Assembly (NCBI GenBank): GCA_946221065.1
Contig: CAMIIO010000006.1
Span: 1-64,000, forward strand
DNA from: an uncultured Rothia sp.
GTDB taxonomy: Bacteria > Actinomycetota > Actinomycetes > Actinomycetales > Micrococcaceae
Length of the DNA stretch: 64,000 bases
Direction of reading: 5' to 3'
Numbering within the stretch: position 1 is the stretch's first letter; each line of letters starts with the position of its first letter. Below the pieces are notes generated by a model. The model was not told where the DNA came from. It worked only from the letters and a program-made list of their open reading frames with translations, and did not search any database. Below, piece by piece: positions 34,367 to 43,991 of the stretch. Made by a program: the position numbers and the translations under genes.

Positions 34367-34879
34367 TTATTCTTCGGTGCCCTTGTTGGGGCGCTGACCC
34401 AAAGAGTCATCGAGACGCAACAGACCGGAGCCATCCTCTCCAATCATCTTGATCTGCGCCAGGATTTCGGAGACGGTTGCCTCTTCTTCAATCTGTTCTT
34501 CAAGGAACCAGTTGAGAATAGGGCGGGAATCAAAATCGTGGGCTTCGTCTGCCGCGCGGTAGAGATCGCGAATGGAAGCCGAAACTTTCTGTTCGTGCTT
34601 TAGTGCGGCGTCAAAAATTTCAGCCGCGCCTAGGCCTGCTTTGAGGTTGTGCTGGGGGATAGCGCCAATATTTGCGTGATTGTCGCGATCGGAAAGGTGG
34701 TCAATGAATTTGTTGGCGTGAACGATTTCTTCGTCAGCCTGACGGCGTAGCCAGGCGCTCATGCCCGGCAGGTCCTGCTCGTCCGCTTCGATGGCGAGCT
34801 GGCGATAGACCATTGACGCCTCGAACTCCATGGTGATTTGGTCTTGGAACTTTTTCTCTAGATCTTGATTCATCTTCAT
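34367..34879 (-). CDS. ftn: Ferritin
   Basis: A 170-aa non-haem ferritin. Ferroxidase-centre residues are visible in 'QITMEFEASMVYRQLAIEAD' (Glu, Tyr), 'LRRQADEEIVHANKFIDHLS' (ExxH) and 'WFLEEQIEEEATVSEILAQI'. It oxidises Fe(II) and stores iron in a 24-mer shell. The start is the ATG at 34,879 or 34,873; the reading frame is also open to a TTG at 34,885. No iron-regulator box was confirmed upstream. It is a single-gene unit. Confidence 0.93.
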   Translation of the reverse strand: MKMNQDLEKKFQDQITMEFEASMVYRQLAIEADEQDLPGMSAWLRRQADEEIVHANKFIDHLSDRDNHANIGAIPQHNLKAGLGAAEIFDAALKHEQKVSASIRDLYRAADEAHDFDSRPILNWFLEEQIEEEATVSEILAQIKMIGEDGSGLLRLDDSLGQRPNKGTEE

Positions 34880-35185
34880 GCCCAATAATCTAACATTGCC
34901 GCACGGTCTGTGTCATGGGTGTTACGCCAGAAGGTGGAGGAGAGATGTTGGCTTGATTTTAAACTTTCACCCAGTGAAAGCAGGGTGTCAAAAATGTAAC
35001 TTTAAACATCTTTGTGAATACCTGTTTTTCCGTGTGATGGGTAAAAATCTTGTATATACTTGTAGAAGACTTCAGTGAGGAAGATCGTCGGTAAAGTTTA
35101 TCCTTATTCAATAACTTAAAGCTTATGGAGACTTTGCCGTGCCCCATGAAGTATCCCTCAAGAAAATCTCCCGGAGAATAAGAAT

Positions 35186-35809
35186 ATGCCCTCAAATATT
35201 TCTCGCCGTACCCTTGCCAAAGGTATTGCTTGGTCTACTCCTGTTATTGCAGCATCTGCGGTTGTTCCTGCATATGCTAGTTCGGCTACGCCTCCAGCTG
35301 GATGCTACCTAACTGACAATATGCTTAATGCAGGATATTGTGGTCCCGAAGTTGCGCAGTCCTGGATTATTGAAAATAGCACTTTCTCCAGCACTTTCGG
35401 TACTGCCTCAGACCTTAAAACTAACTTTTCGCTCGGCTTGCGCAGCACTTGTAACTACAAGGGGTCGGTGACTTTTAAGGCGTATGGTATCGCTGTGAGT
35501 AATGTTCCCGCGCCCACTATTGTTTTGACCAACGGTAAAACCTATACCGGAGCGTTCACCTCGGCGAATGTGATGTCTGGTGGTGCTAAAACCGGTTTTA
35601 CTTCTGCTCCTATTCTTACTTGGACTGGAATGAAGGGTGAAAACGCAAACCTCACTGGTGCCCAGGTGACCGTTCCCATGGAGCTGAGCTATACGTCACC
35701 CAATGGCACTCTCGGTAAGTGCATTATGTACATGAAGTTCACCATGACCACTGCATATTCTGGACTGTTTAGGCCGTTGGGTACTCCGGTATTCTCGATG
35801 ACTCCGTAA
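35186..35809 (+). CDS. Secreted protein with twin-arginine-like signal
   Basis: A 207-aa exported protein. The N-terminus 'SRRTLAKGIAWSTPVIAASA' has an RR motif and a moderately hydrophobic core ending near 'AYAS', like Tat signals of actinobacteria. The mature part is beta-rich with Thr/Ser/Gly and four cysteines ('GCYLTDNM', 'AGYCGPEV', 'LRSTCNYKG', 'GKCIMYMKF'), suggesting disulphides. It resembles small secreted proteins of unknown function common in oral actinobacteria. GGAGAA precedes the ATG. A good terminator follows. Confidence 0.78.
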   Translation: MPSNISRRTLAKGIAWSTPVIAASAVVPAYASSATPPAGCYLTDNMLNAGYCGPEVAQSWIIENSTFSSTFGTASDLKTNFSLGLRSTCNYKGSVTFKAYGIAVSNVPAPTIVLTNGKTYTGAFTSANVMSGGAKTGFTSAPILTWTGMKGENANLTGAQVTVPMELSYTSPNGTLGKCIMYMKFTMTTAYSGLFRPLGTPVFSMTP

Positions 35810-35830
35810 TCTATCCTGTTCTTTTTCACG

Positions 35831-35863
35831 CCCCGACTGCTCTATATGGCGGTCGGGGTTTTG
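35831..35863 (+). terminator. Terminator of the secreted protein gene
   Basis: CCCCGAC pairs with GTCGGGG around a 14-nt loop and is followed by TTTTG, 22 bp after the stop. Confidence 0.8.
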
Positions 35864-36180
35864 TGTATGCAGACGGGGATGTGCATGGCTGGCCGGTTAT
35901 AAAAACCTCTGGGGCGACGTCGTTGGCGTGACGGGTAGGGTGAGCTGGTGTATGTTGTGCCTGGTTAGCAGGTGTTTTTGACTTTTACCTCACAAAACAT
36001 AAAAAATAAGTTTGCAGTAGTGCAACTTTTGCAGAACTGTAACTAAGATAGATGTGTTCGCCAAAACCTTCCCCAAGTCTCGGCAAAATCCCGAGCACCC
36101 ACAGGGAAATCAGCGAAACACTCCCTTACTCTCATCGGTTATTCCGTCCCTGCGGAATCAGCAACTGAAGGTTAAAACAC

Positions 36181-38682
36181 TTGACAACAGCAGTAACAGA
36201 AAAACGGGCGCAAAGTTCAGTCACCGCACCTGTGATGACAGAGCGACAAATCATGCTCGTCATCGTTGGCCTCATGGCCGGCATGTTCCTCTCTTCCCTG
36301 GACCAAACCATTGTGTCCACGGCAATCCGTACTATCGGCGATGATCTGCACGGACTTGAACAGCAGGCGTGGGTAACCACCGCCTACATGATCACCTCTA
36401 CCATCTCCACCCCCATCTACGGCAAACTCTCTGACGTCTTTGGCCGTCGTCCTCTTTACCTCTTCGGTATCTTCGTCTTTATCATTGGCTCCCTGCTCTC
36501 GTCCTTCTCTACCTCGATGATGATGCTTGCCGCCTTCCGCGCGTTTCAGGGCATTGGCGCAGGTGCGCTCATGTCCCTCCCCATGGCAATCATGGGGGAT
36601 ATGCTCGCACCCCGCGACCGCGCAAAATACCAGGGCTACTTCATGGCGATCTTTGGTATTTCCTCGGTGCTGGGCCCGCTCGTTGGCGGTATGTTCGCTG
36701 GTGCCGACGAAATCTTCTGGATTGCCGGCTGGCGCTGGGTATTCCTCATCAACGTGCCAATTGGTATTATCGCCTTTGCTATGGTGTGGGTCTTCCTGCA
36801 CCTGCCCAAGTTCGGCGACGACAAAGCTAAACCCCGCATCGACTGGTGGGGTGCTACCTTCGTAATCGTGGCGCTGGTTCCCATGCTTCTTATTGCAGAA
36901 CAAGGCCGTGACTGGGGCTGGACGTCGGCTGCCGCATTCACCTGCTACGGTATTGCCACCGTGGGGCTTATCGCCTTCCTTATCATCGAATCCCGTATGG
37001 GTAATGACGCCATCATCCCGCTAGGACTCTTCAAATCCGGTACTTTCTCGATGTCCACCATCCTTGGCTTCCTCGTGGGCTTCGGCATGTTCGGTGCAAT
37101 GATGACGATTCCACTCTTCCTGCAGATTGTTCTAGGCCTCACCCCCACCGAATCAGGTTTTGCAACCCTGCCCATGATGGCAGGTATCATGCTCGCTTCC
37201 ATCGTCTCCGGCATTATGGTTTCTCGCACCGGCTCTTACCGAATCTTCCCGATTCTCGGTACCTTCCTGCTGGTCTGCGGATACTACTACCTGACCTTCA
37301 TGACGATTGACCGCCCACTCTGGTTCTTGATGATCGGCATGTTCATTATCGGTCTGGGCCTCGGTCAGCTCATGCAATCCCTCACCCTCGCCGCCCAAAA
37401 CTCCGTGGCGCCGTCATACATGGGTGTAGCAACCTCCGCGGCAACCTTCTTCCGCCAGATCGGTGGAACCTTGGGCACCGCCGTACTCATTTCCGTGCTC
37501 TTCACCTCCATGCCCACTAACATCCAAAAGACCATGGGCAATGAAGACGATTTGCGTCCGGCTCTTGAAGCCGCCCTCACCCCCGCGGTGGCGCAAGCAC
37601 CCGAAAACCAGGGCATTATGGATCAGATGTGGAACGACATCGTGAACCCGGTCAAGGAGAATATCCAGACCCAGCTTGATGAAGGCACCGCTCAGGCAAA
37701 GCAAGCAGCCGACGACGCCGTGCAACAACAGGTATCGCAGGCGGTACAGGCTCAGGTTGACGCCGGCGCAGTGCCCGCCTTTGCTGCCCCCGGAATCATT
37801 GCGCAGCAGGTGGAACAGGCTCGACCGGCAGCGGAAGAGCAGGCTCTCAAAGCTGTTGCGGAGAAAGCCAACGCCACCGTGACCGACGGCAAGGTGTCCG
37901 TGGACTGGAATAATGACGCTCAGCGTGCTCACTGGGTAGACCAGTTAGCACCCACAATGGCCGACGAAATTAATAAGCACGCCGAAGACGAAAACAGTGA
38001 CGACACTAAGGGTAAAGCGTCCACCTCGGACACCTCCTACCTCAACGGTGCCGACGCCCGGCTCACCCGCCCCTTCATGGAAGGCTTTAACAAGTCCACT
38101 ATGAGTGTGTACTGGGTTGGCCTGGGTGTTACCACGTTTGCCTTCATCCTTACCCTGTTCTTCAAGGTTCCGCCGCTTCGTCAGACTTCTGCTTTGCAGG
38201 ACTCCGCAGACGCCGCGGCTGCTCGGAATGCTAAGGATAACGACGACGTTGCGGACGTTCGTCCCGCCGTCGAATCGGCAGATCAGGGGGCTGAAGCTCC
38301 ACGAGAAACTGACCCCGAAGTGCTGCGTAACCAACTGCTGACAGCCTCAACGGGAGCTATCCCCGTGGTGAGTGCTGCCGCGCCGGCTGGTAGTGCTCCC
38401 GTCCGTGAGGTAGTCTCAGAATCATCACCAACGGAAGGAAAGCATTTCATGCAGAATACCGACAAGATTGAACCCGCTAAAATTTCCGAAGCGCAGATTC
38501 CTGGCAACCACCCGGAACCGGCTCAGGTAACTCCTACCGAAACCTCGCGCCCCGAGGTGGAGCTGTTGAACGCTCCGAGCAATAAGAACTGGGCAGTTAT
38601 TGCCGGTTCCGTGGCTGCTGGTCTTGCAGCCGGTGGCGCGTTGTTCTCTGTGGTACGTCGTCTCGTGCGCCGTAAGAAGTAA
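36181..38682 (+). CDS. MFS (DHA2/EmrB type) exporter with large insert
   Basis: An 833-aa membrane protein. The first 445 residues contain 13 membrane helices and DHA2 motifs ('LDQTIVSTAIRTIGDDL', 'GKLSDVFGRRPLYLFGI', 'GPLVGGMF'). Members expel drugs or toxic amphiphiles with proton antiport. Between TM13 and TM14 (about 450-637) lies an unusual Ala/Gln-rich helical insert ('AKQAADDAVQQQVSQAVQAQ'), predicted extracytoplasmic. After TM14 a 130-residue acidic tail ends with an extra TM and basic cluster ('AAGLAAGGALFSVVRRLVRR'). The usual family length is about 500. The start is a TTG at 36,181; an ATG at 36,235 is possible. No regulator is adjacent. Confidence 0.85.
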   Translation: MTTAVTEKRAQSSVTAPVMTERQIMLVIVGLMAGMFLSSLDQTIVSTAIRTIGDDLHGLEQQAWVTTAYMITSTISTPIYGKLSDVFGRRPLYLFGIFVFIIGSLLSSFSTSMMMLAAFRAFQGIGAGALMSLPMAIMGDMLAPRDRAKYQGYFMAIFGISSVLGPLVGGMFAGADEIFWIAGWRWVFLINVPIGIIAFAMVWVFLHLPKFGDDKAKPRIDWWGATFVIVALVPMLLIAEQGRDWGWTSAAAFTCYGIATVGLIAFLIIESRMGNDAIIPLGLFKSGTFSMSTILGFLVGFGMFGAMMTIPLFLQIVLGLTPTESGFATLPMMAGIMLASIVSGIMVSRTGSYRIFPILGTFLLVCGYYYLTFMTIDRPLWFLMIGMFIIGLGLGQLMQSLTLAAQNSVAPSYMGVATSAATFFRQIGGTLGTAVLISVLFTSMPTNIQKTMGNEDDLRPALEAALTPAVAQAPENQGIMDQMWNDIVNPVKENIQTQLDEGTAQAKQAADDAVQQQVSQAVQAQVDAGAVPAFAAPGIIAQQVEQARPAAEEQALKAVAEKANATVTDGKVSVDWNNDAQRAHWVDQLAPTMADEINKHAEDENSDDTKGKASTSDTSYLNGADARLTRPFMEGFNKSTMSVYWVGLGVTTFAFILTLFFKVPPLRQTSALQDSADAAAARNAKDNDDVADVRPAVESADQGAEAPRETDPEVLRNQLLTASTGAIPVVSAAAPAGSAPVREVVSESSPTEGKHFMQNTDKIEPAKISEAQIPGNHPEPAQVTPTETSRPEVELLNAPSNKNWAVIAGSVAAGLAAGGALFSVVRRLVRRKK

Positions 38683-38701
38683 CACGGGCTGATATAGACT
38701 C

Positions 38702-38766
38702 GGCTACTCCCTCTGTTTTCCCTGCACCAATGAGAGTGTGCGGGAAAGGCAGGGGGAGTAGCCGTT
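38702..38766. terminator. Bidirectional hairpin between MFS and PLDc_N genes
   Basis: GGCTACTCCC pairs with GGGAGTAGCC; internal CCCTGC/GCAGGG-like and TTCCC/GGGAA pairs lengthen the stem. It serves the two convergent genes. Confidence 0.65.
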
Positions 38767-38788
38767 TAAGCTCGTTGTAGAGCCATGC

Positions 38789-39346
38789 CTAGAACTTGAG
38801 CGTGCGCGTACCGTTTTCACCCGGCTGAATAAACGGGTTCTCGGCGGTATCTTCTGTAGCCGGATTCGTGACTACCGGGCGAGATTCGGTAAACTTGACG
38901 GATTTTTGTGGCTGGGCGGGCGTTGTTGTGGGGCGGGAGCGAGCGGGGGAGCGGGTGCCGCCGGAACCAGAGCCGCCGGGAAACTCAGCTCCCGGAACGG
39001 GTACCAGGCGCTCGGCGAACTCGGTAACGGTTTCCGGGGCGCGACGTCGCGCGGGGTCTGCCTGCGCCTTGTGTTCTAGTCGCGCGCGAGTGAGCCACGC
39101 AAGCGGCCCAAAAATAGGTAAGCCCAGGCAGAGCACAAGCCAGCCGACCTTTTGTAACTCATTGAAGTGCGGGTTCTTGTGAATAGTAAAGACGCAGTAC
39201 AGCGCCAGGGCTAGAGCCACCCCGGTCACACCCAGGATCACCCAGCTGAGGGTGCTGGCAGAGTCTTGACTGGCACCCTCTGCAAGGATGACGGTGGGAT
39301 GAGCGCTGAGGTACGCGGTTGCGGCGTGAAGAAAACCCATGGGCAT
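38789..39346 (-). CDS. PLDc_N domain membrane protein
   Basis: A 185-aa protein. Two TM helices ('SWVILGVTGVALALALYCVF' and 'VGWLVLCLGLPIFGPLAWL') enclose the PLDc_N signature 'NELQKVGWLVLCLGLPIFGP'. A disordered, Pro/Thr/Arg-rich cytosolic tail follows. This domain occurs at the N-terminus of cardiolipin synthases and alone in small actinobacterial proteins of unknown role. The start may be 39,346 or the ATG at 39,340. Confidence 0.78.
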   Translation of the reverse strand: MPMGFLHAATAYLSAHPTVILAEGASQDSASTLSWVILGVTGVALALALYCVFTIHKNPHFNELQKVGWLVLCLGLPIFGPLAWLTRARLEHKAQADPARRRAPETVTEFAERLVPVPGAEFPGGSGSGGTRSPARSRPTTTPAQPQKSVKFTESRPVVTNPATEDTAENPFIQPGENGTRTLKF

Positions 39347-39375
39347 AGTTTAGCGTTTTGAGACTGAACATGGTT

Positions 39376-39445
39376 CAAAACAAAAGTACAAGGCTTCCCG
39401 CGCGAGCCTACACCGTCTGTGTGGACTGTGCGAAAAGCCTTGTAC
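39376..39445 (-). terminator. Terminator of the nucleotidase gene
   Basis: On the minus strand GTACAAGGCTT pairs with AAGCCTTGTAC around a 38-nt structured loop and is followed by TTTTGTTTTG. It lies 22 bp after the stop of the nucleotidase. Confidence 0.75.
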
Positions 39446-39467
39446 CTCATAGTCCTAGCGGAGCTAG

Positions 39468-41921
39468 CTACTCAGCCCGACGACGTCGCGCCACCAGTAC
39501 CGCGCCAACACCAGCTAACAACACCACGGCGCCGCCAGTGGCAAGCGTGCCAGCCGTAAAGCCGGTGCTCGCCAGCAATCCGCCAAAGAAGCCAGCCGAA
39601 GAGGAAGAATCGGAAGCCACGGTTGAGTTATCCGGGCCAACGCCGTTATCCGAACCGCTCACCGCAGAACCTTGACTATCATTTGCTACGGGGGCACCGG
39701 CGTCGGGCGCGACACCCGAATCCACGGCACCGTGAGAACCGGTGGAATCATCTGAATTATCGACACTGGTTACCGGAGCAACAGATTCCGACGCAGAAGG
39801 AGTAGAAGAAGGCTCCTGTGTTGGCTGCTCGGACGGAGCGCCGGAAGTATCACCGGAAGGCTCGTTGCTGGATTCAGCGGAGGGTTTGTCAGCCGGTTCA
39901 GTAGAAGGTTCACCGGTTGGTTCGCCAGTGGGAGGAATTACCGAACCGTCGGTGCCCTCCGCAGTGAAGTTCGCCGTCAAACGAACCTCGGTGCCCACCA
40001 CACCGCTCGGATCAACCAGAGTCACCTCATGCACACCAGCAGTAATACCCTTACCCGCCAACGGAAGATTAACGGTAGCGGCGCCGTCGGCAACCTCAAC
40101 CGAACCAACGTTCTTGCCGTCCACCAGCACATCCAATAATTTCAATTCCGGCACACCGTAGCTGCGGGTGTTCAAATCCGCCACGTTGAAAGTGAGGTTG
40201 CCCGCAACGTCATAGGAGTCAGCCACGTTCGACACCTGAACCGCCTGCTTATCAAAGCGAGCGTCCACGGTCTTCAAGCCACGCAGGTACTCAATGAACG
40301 CATCTGAATCCACCAAGGTAGTATCCTGCGGATCAGTGCCCTGAGAAAGCGTGGTGAAGTTATCCCCACCGCCGAGCAAGAAACTGGGGATCGCCACGGT
40401 GAAAGTATCGGTAGGCTGAACCTCCTTGCCGTTTACAAAGATCTGCCCAATATGTTGCCCACGTTGAGCGTAGCCCTCGGCGTCGGTGGTGCCGGTGTAG
40501 GTGTACGTGACGTTAGAGGACAGCCCGAGCTGCAAATAAGGGCGAGTAGCCATCTGACCGCTTGCGTCCTGCTGCCACTGCTCCTCCAAAACCTGCTTCA
40601 ATTGCGCGCCGGTAAGCTGGGTTGTCCACAGGTTATTCGCAAACGGAGTCACAGAAACAGCGTCCGAAACCTTCAGATCTCCCGCCTCTGTAGCCAGCGA
40701 AGTGCGCAGACCGTTAGGGAACTCATCACGCAAACCACCGGGATTCACAATGCCAATATCGGCAGGAGTACGACCGGTTGAATTAGCCGCCGAAAGGTAC
40801 ATATCCGCCACCAAATGCCCCATGGTGGACTCAAGATGACGCTGGTCAAAACCACCACGGTTAGCCGCCTTAGCGGCGTCCCAGCCGGTAGTAATCTTAT
40901 CGTTCAAAGTGGCAACCATCTTGTTACCTTGCTCGGCGGCGTAAGCATTGGCATCGGAAAGAATCTTCTGGGCCTCGCTCAACCGTGGGTTAGCAGTAAC
41001 CTCTTCCGCAGTAGGCACGCCGGCGCGCTCATGCAAGGTGCTGGTGTATCCGGTAACGTTATTGTTCTCATCCAAGGTCAGCTCGACGTCGCCCAGGTTA
41101 TCGCCGTAGTTACCCGTCTGGATTACCGGACGAGTCTTCCCCGGCTCACCCGGTACAGCACCATCAATCACATGCTCCTGGTGCGTGTGACCGGTAAAAA
41201 TTGCGTCCACCGAAGCGTCCGTGCCCGTCACAATTGGGTCACTGGCAGGATCTGCGGTGTTCACGCCCTCATGGTATTCGGCAACAATCACATCTGCCTC
41301 ACCGTTAGCTTCATCGCCGTCGGACAGCATCTTCGCGTACTTGTTCGTAGCCTCCACAGGGTCACCAAAATTGACGCTCGCCAGCGCCGAAGGATCCGTC
41401 AACTGCGGAGTCTCGGTAGTGACCGTACCAATTACCGCAACCCGCGTACCGTCCGCGGTATTCAGAATCTTGTACGGCTTCAGCGCCGGCTCACCCGTTG
41501 CTTTATCCGTAACGTTCGCACCTAAATAATCAAAATCTGCCAGCTTCTCCAACCGACCCTGCAAATCAGCCAAACCACGATCAAACTCATGGTTTCCCAC
41601 CGCAGAAGCCTGCAATCCCAGCGCATTCAAATACTCAACGGTAGGAACATCGTCCTGCACACTTGAGACAAACAGCGACGCCGAAACATTATCCCCGGCA
41701 GAAAGCAAAAGAGTATTCGGGTTCTCCGCACGCTGCTGCTCAATACTCTGCGCCAAACCCATACCGATCTCCTCGGTAATCCGACCGTGAAAATCATTAA
41801 TATTCAACAACTGAATTGTACGAGATTCCGCAGCCCCAGCAGGAGCCATGCCCAGCGGAATAACAATCAACGCCAGGGTAACCGCACCAGCGGCACCGGA
41901 ACGAGTCAAACGAGAAGCCAC
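39468..41921 (-). CDS. LASTG-anchored bifunctional UDP-sugar hydrolase/5'-nucleotidase
   Basis: A 817-aa surface enzyme. A signal peptide ('GAAGAVTLALIVIPLGMAPA') leads to a metallophosphoesterase domain ('LLNINDFHGRI', 'LSAGDNVSAS', 'AVGNHEFDRGL', 'IFTGHTHQEH'), the 5'-nucleotidase C-terminal domain, a beta domain and a Ser/Pro/Glu-rich wall-spanning region. It ends in a sorting signal: LASTG, hydrophobic segment and RRRRAE. It hydrolyses extracellular nucleotides to nucleosides and phosphate. LAXTG is the class E sortase signal, so the sortase at 8,895 is the likely attachment enzyme. The GTG at 41,921 is chosen because AAGGA lies 8 nt upstream; a TTG at 41,942 is less likely. Confidence 0.9.
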   Translation of the reverse strand: MASRLTRSGAAGAVTLALIVIPLGMAPAGAAESRTIQLLNINDFHGRITEEIGMGLAQSIEQQRAENPNTLLLSAGDNVSASLFVSSVQDDVPTVEYLNALGLQASAVGNHEFDRGLADLQGRLEKLADFDYLGANVTDKATGEPALKPYKILNTADGTRVAVIGTVTTETPQLTDPSALASVNFGDPVEATNKYAKMLSDGDEANGEADVIVAEYHEGVNTADPASDPIVTGTDASVDAIFTGHTHQEHVIDGAVPGEPGKTRPVIQTGNYGDNLGDVELTLDENNNVTGYTSTLHERAGVPTAEEVTANPRLSEAQKILSDANAYAAEQGNKMVATLNDKITTGWDAAKAANRGGFDQRHLESTMGHLVADMYLSAANSTGRTPADIGIVNPGGLRDEFPNGLRTSLATEAGDLKVSDAVSVTPFANNLWTTQLTGAQLKQVLEEQWQQDASGQMATRPYLQLGLSSNVTYTYTGTTDAEGYAQRGQHIGQIFVNGKEVQPTDTFTVAIPSFLLGGGDNFTTLSQGTDPQDTTLVDSDAFIEYLRGLKTVDARFDKQAVQVSNVADSYDVAGNLTFNVADLNTRSYGVPELKLLDVLVDGKNVGSVEVADGAATVNLPLAGKGITAGVHEVTLVDPSGVVGTEVRLTANFTAEGTDGSVIPPTGEPTGEPSTEPADKPSAESSNEPSGDTSGAPSEQPTQEPSSTPSASESVAPVTSVDNSDDSTGSHGAVDSGVAPDAGAPVANDSQGSAVSGSDNGVGPDNSTVASDSSSSAGFFGGLLASTGFTAGTLATGGAVVLLAGVGAVLVARRRRAE

Positions 41922-41942
41922 GTCATAATCCTTAAGTCTCAA

Positions 41943-42356
41943 TGAAATGTGTGAAGTGATTCAAACCAAACACTAGCGCGAGTTCTTAACTCCCAAGAGC
42001 AGGAAGCCAGGACAGCCACATTAAATTCTTGTAAACCCCTCAGAAACACCCACCCACAACGTACTAGCCACAGCCCGGGGGCGTCATAATCTTTCACGAT
42101 AGAAAAATATTTTCCATGATGCAGGGAAAGACCCTCAGCCAGCAACCCACAAAACATCTTCTGACTAGCGCATTTATTCTCCTTCCTTTCAGTAGGCAAA
42201 AAGGTATGAAACAAAGCGCAACGAGATAAGAATTTGTAGCAATAAAAGGAGACAAAAAGAGGTATTTTAGGGAATGTTCTATCGGCATACCGCGGAAAAC
42301 ATCAGCCACGCTATGCCTTTCGAAACATTCATATCACTCACACAAAGGAAGTAACG
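41943..42356. other. Intergenic region, divergent promoters expected
   Basis: About 400 bp between the nucleotidase (minus) and lipoprotein (plus) starts. No ORF is convincing and no riboswitch-like fold was recognised. AAGGAAG at 42,345 is the ribosome site of the next gene. Confidence 0.4.
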
Positions 42357-43130
42357 ATGAACACTAAAATCAACCGAATCATCGCAGTGCCAACCCTCGC
42401 TTTGCTAGGTATCGGCGCGCTCGCAGGTTGCTCAAACAACAATGAGTCATCGTCCGACTCCAGCACCTCAGCCTCTTCCTCCTCCGCTTCAGCACCGACG
42501 TCGTCCGAAGCGGCAGAAAACACCGCAGCCGCAAGTAGCTCATCCAGCGCAGAAACCAAGAGCAAACCCAGCGCCGTAGCCGCAAGCTCCCTATCCGGCA
42601 CCGCAATAGATAAGACCGAAGAAGTCACCGCAAAAGCCAACAAAATCAGCTTTGCCGTACCCGCAGAATGGGTATCTATTGACGGCGCAGCACTCGCCTC
42701 ATCCAGCCAAGACAAAATCAAAGAAGTAGCACAAGACACCGGCATGGATCCGCAAGCACTCACCCAGCAAATGAGCCAGCTAGACCTCATGGTCTCCGCA
42801 CCCTCCGCAGATGACACCGGGTTTGCAGATAACATCAACGTCACCGCAACTCCGGTAGACACTACTGAACTACCCTCTAAAGAAGACATGGATGCATTCG
42901 TTCAGGAATTCAACGGTAAACCTATCAACTACCAGGTTGTTACCACCCCTGCCGGTGACGCCACCGTAACGGAATACACCTTAGATGCTGCTGGTCGTAC
43001 AATACACGGCACGTCAATTATTGTCCCCAGCGGCGCCGGAGGATACTCTATAGTGACAGTGTCCACTTCCGACACCGCCAAGCTACAGAATTATGTAAAG
43101 ACCGTCCTTGAATCAGTCGAGACTAAATAA
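42357..43130 (+). CDS. Lipoprotein, tandem paralogue 1
   Basis: A 257-aa lipoprotein with signal 'IIAVPTLALLGIGALAGCSN' (lipobox LAGC), an 80-residue Ser/Ala-rich linker and a C-terminal domain of about 165 residues ('ISFAVPAEWVSIDGAALASS', 'INYQVVTTPAGDATVTEYTL', 'GGYSIVTVSTSDTAKLQNYV'). The latter resembles PsbP/LpqN-like folds. The next gene encodes a close relative. AAGGAAG precedes the ATG. Role unknown. Confidence 0.75.
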   Translation: MNTKINRIIAVPTLALLGIGALAGCSNNNESSSDSSTSASSSSASAPTSSEAAENTAAASSSSSAETKSKPSAVAASSLSGTAIDKTEEVTAKANKISFAVPAEWVSIDGAALASSSQDKIKEVAQDTGMDPQALTQQMSQLDLMVSAPSADDTGFADNINVTATPVDTTELPSKEDMDAFVQEFNGKPINYQVVTTPAGDATVTEYTLDAAGRTIHGTSIIVPSGAGGYSIVTVSTSDTAKLQNYVKTVLESVETK

Positions 43131-43149
43131 TCTATAAACTTCACGCCAC

Positions 43150-43179
43150 GGCCCCACCCCCGCGTGTACGGGTGGGGCC
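43150..43179 (+). terminator. GC-rich hairpin between tandem lipoprotein genes
   Basis: GGCCCCACCC pairs with GGGTGGGGCC around a 10-nt loop. The T tract is weak, so partial read-through into the second gene is likely. Confidence 0.55.
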
Positions 43180-43206
43180 ATATACCTTCAACAGCCCAAG
43201 GAAAAC

Positions 43207-43947
43207 ATGCTCCCTACCGAACGAACCCTCATCCTTGGCGCCACAGGACTCCTCGGACTAAGCGCCCTCACCGGCTGTAGCTCCACGGTCGTAGAACCCA
43301 ATACCTCAACCTGGTCAGCCACTACCGCCGCCGCACCACAACCCACCCCGAGCGTCGTCACCACAAGCCCCAGCCCGGAACCAGCCTTCACAAACCCCAA
43401 GCCAACCGCTCCCGCCAACACTCAACAAGTCACTGCGCCAAAGAACCAACTACGCTTTGCAGTACCTCAAAATTGGCAAAAAATTAGCGCCGAAGACATT
43501 GTCAACGACTCGGCAGCTAAAAAACACCTAGAACAAGTAGCTCAAGAAACCGGAACTGACGCAGAAGGTATTCTTGCCGAAATCGAGAAACTCGATGTTA
43601 TGCTCACCGGCTTACCGGATGAAACCACCGGATACGCAGACAGTATTAACGTGAACGGCGCACCGGTTGCCGCAGAGACTCTACCCCTCAAAGAAGAGCT
43701 GAGCACAATGGTTACCCGGTTTGGGGCTACCCCCGGTGAATACCAGACTCTCCCTACCCCCATGGGAAGAGCCGCCTCGATTCTTTACACCACACAAGAT
43801 AACGATAAAACCGTACACGGTAGCGTGCTCGTGGTTCCTGCAGGAACTGGTAGCGGTTTTACTACATTTATCATCTCCTCATCTAAAAAGCAGAACGTTA
43901 TGCGGTATGTGAACCTGATTACCCAGTCGGTAGAGAGCACCTACTAG
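43207..43947 (+). CDS. Lipoprotein, tandem paralogue 2
   Basis: A 246-aa lipoprotein: signal 'LILGATGLLGLSALTGCSST' (lipobox LTGC), Pro/Thr-rich linker, and a domain that parallels the upstream protein position by position ('LRFAVPQNWQKISAEDIVND', 'HLEQVAQETGTDAEGILAEI', 'TVHGSVLVVPAGTGSGFTTF'). It arose by duplication. AAGGAAAA precedes the ATG. Ends 45 bp before a 65-bp palindromic repeat. Confidence 0.75.
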   Translation: MLPTERTLILGATGLLGLSALTGCSSTVVEPNTSTWSATTAAAPQPTPSVVTTSPSPEPAFTNPKPTAPANTQQVTAPKNQLRFAVPQNWQKISAEDIVNDSAAKKHLEQVAQETGTDAEGILAEIEKLDVMLTGLPDETTGYADSINVNGAPVAAETLPLKEELSTMVTRFGATPGEYQTLPTPMGRAASILYTTQDNDKTVHGSVLVVPAGTGSGFTTFIISSSKKQNVMRYVNLITQSVESTY

Positions 43948-43991
43948 CGCGACGACGTCGGACAGGACGGGGCCGTGGCAGGAGGTGGGGG

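Noticed and set aside
36217..36903. 228-codon minus-strand ORF opposite the MFS gene
   Set aside because: Antisense to conserved MFS helices; composition rich in His, Asp and Gly as expected for a shadow frame.
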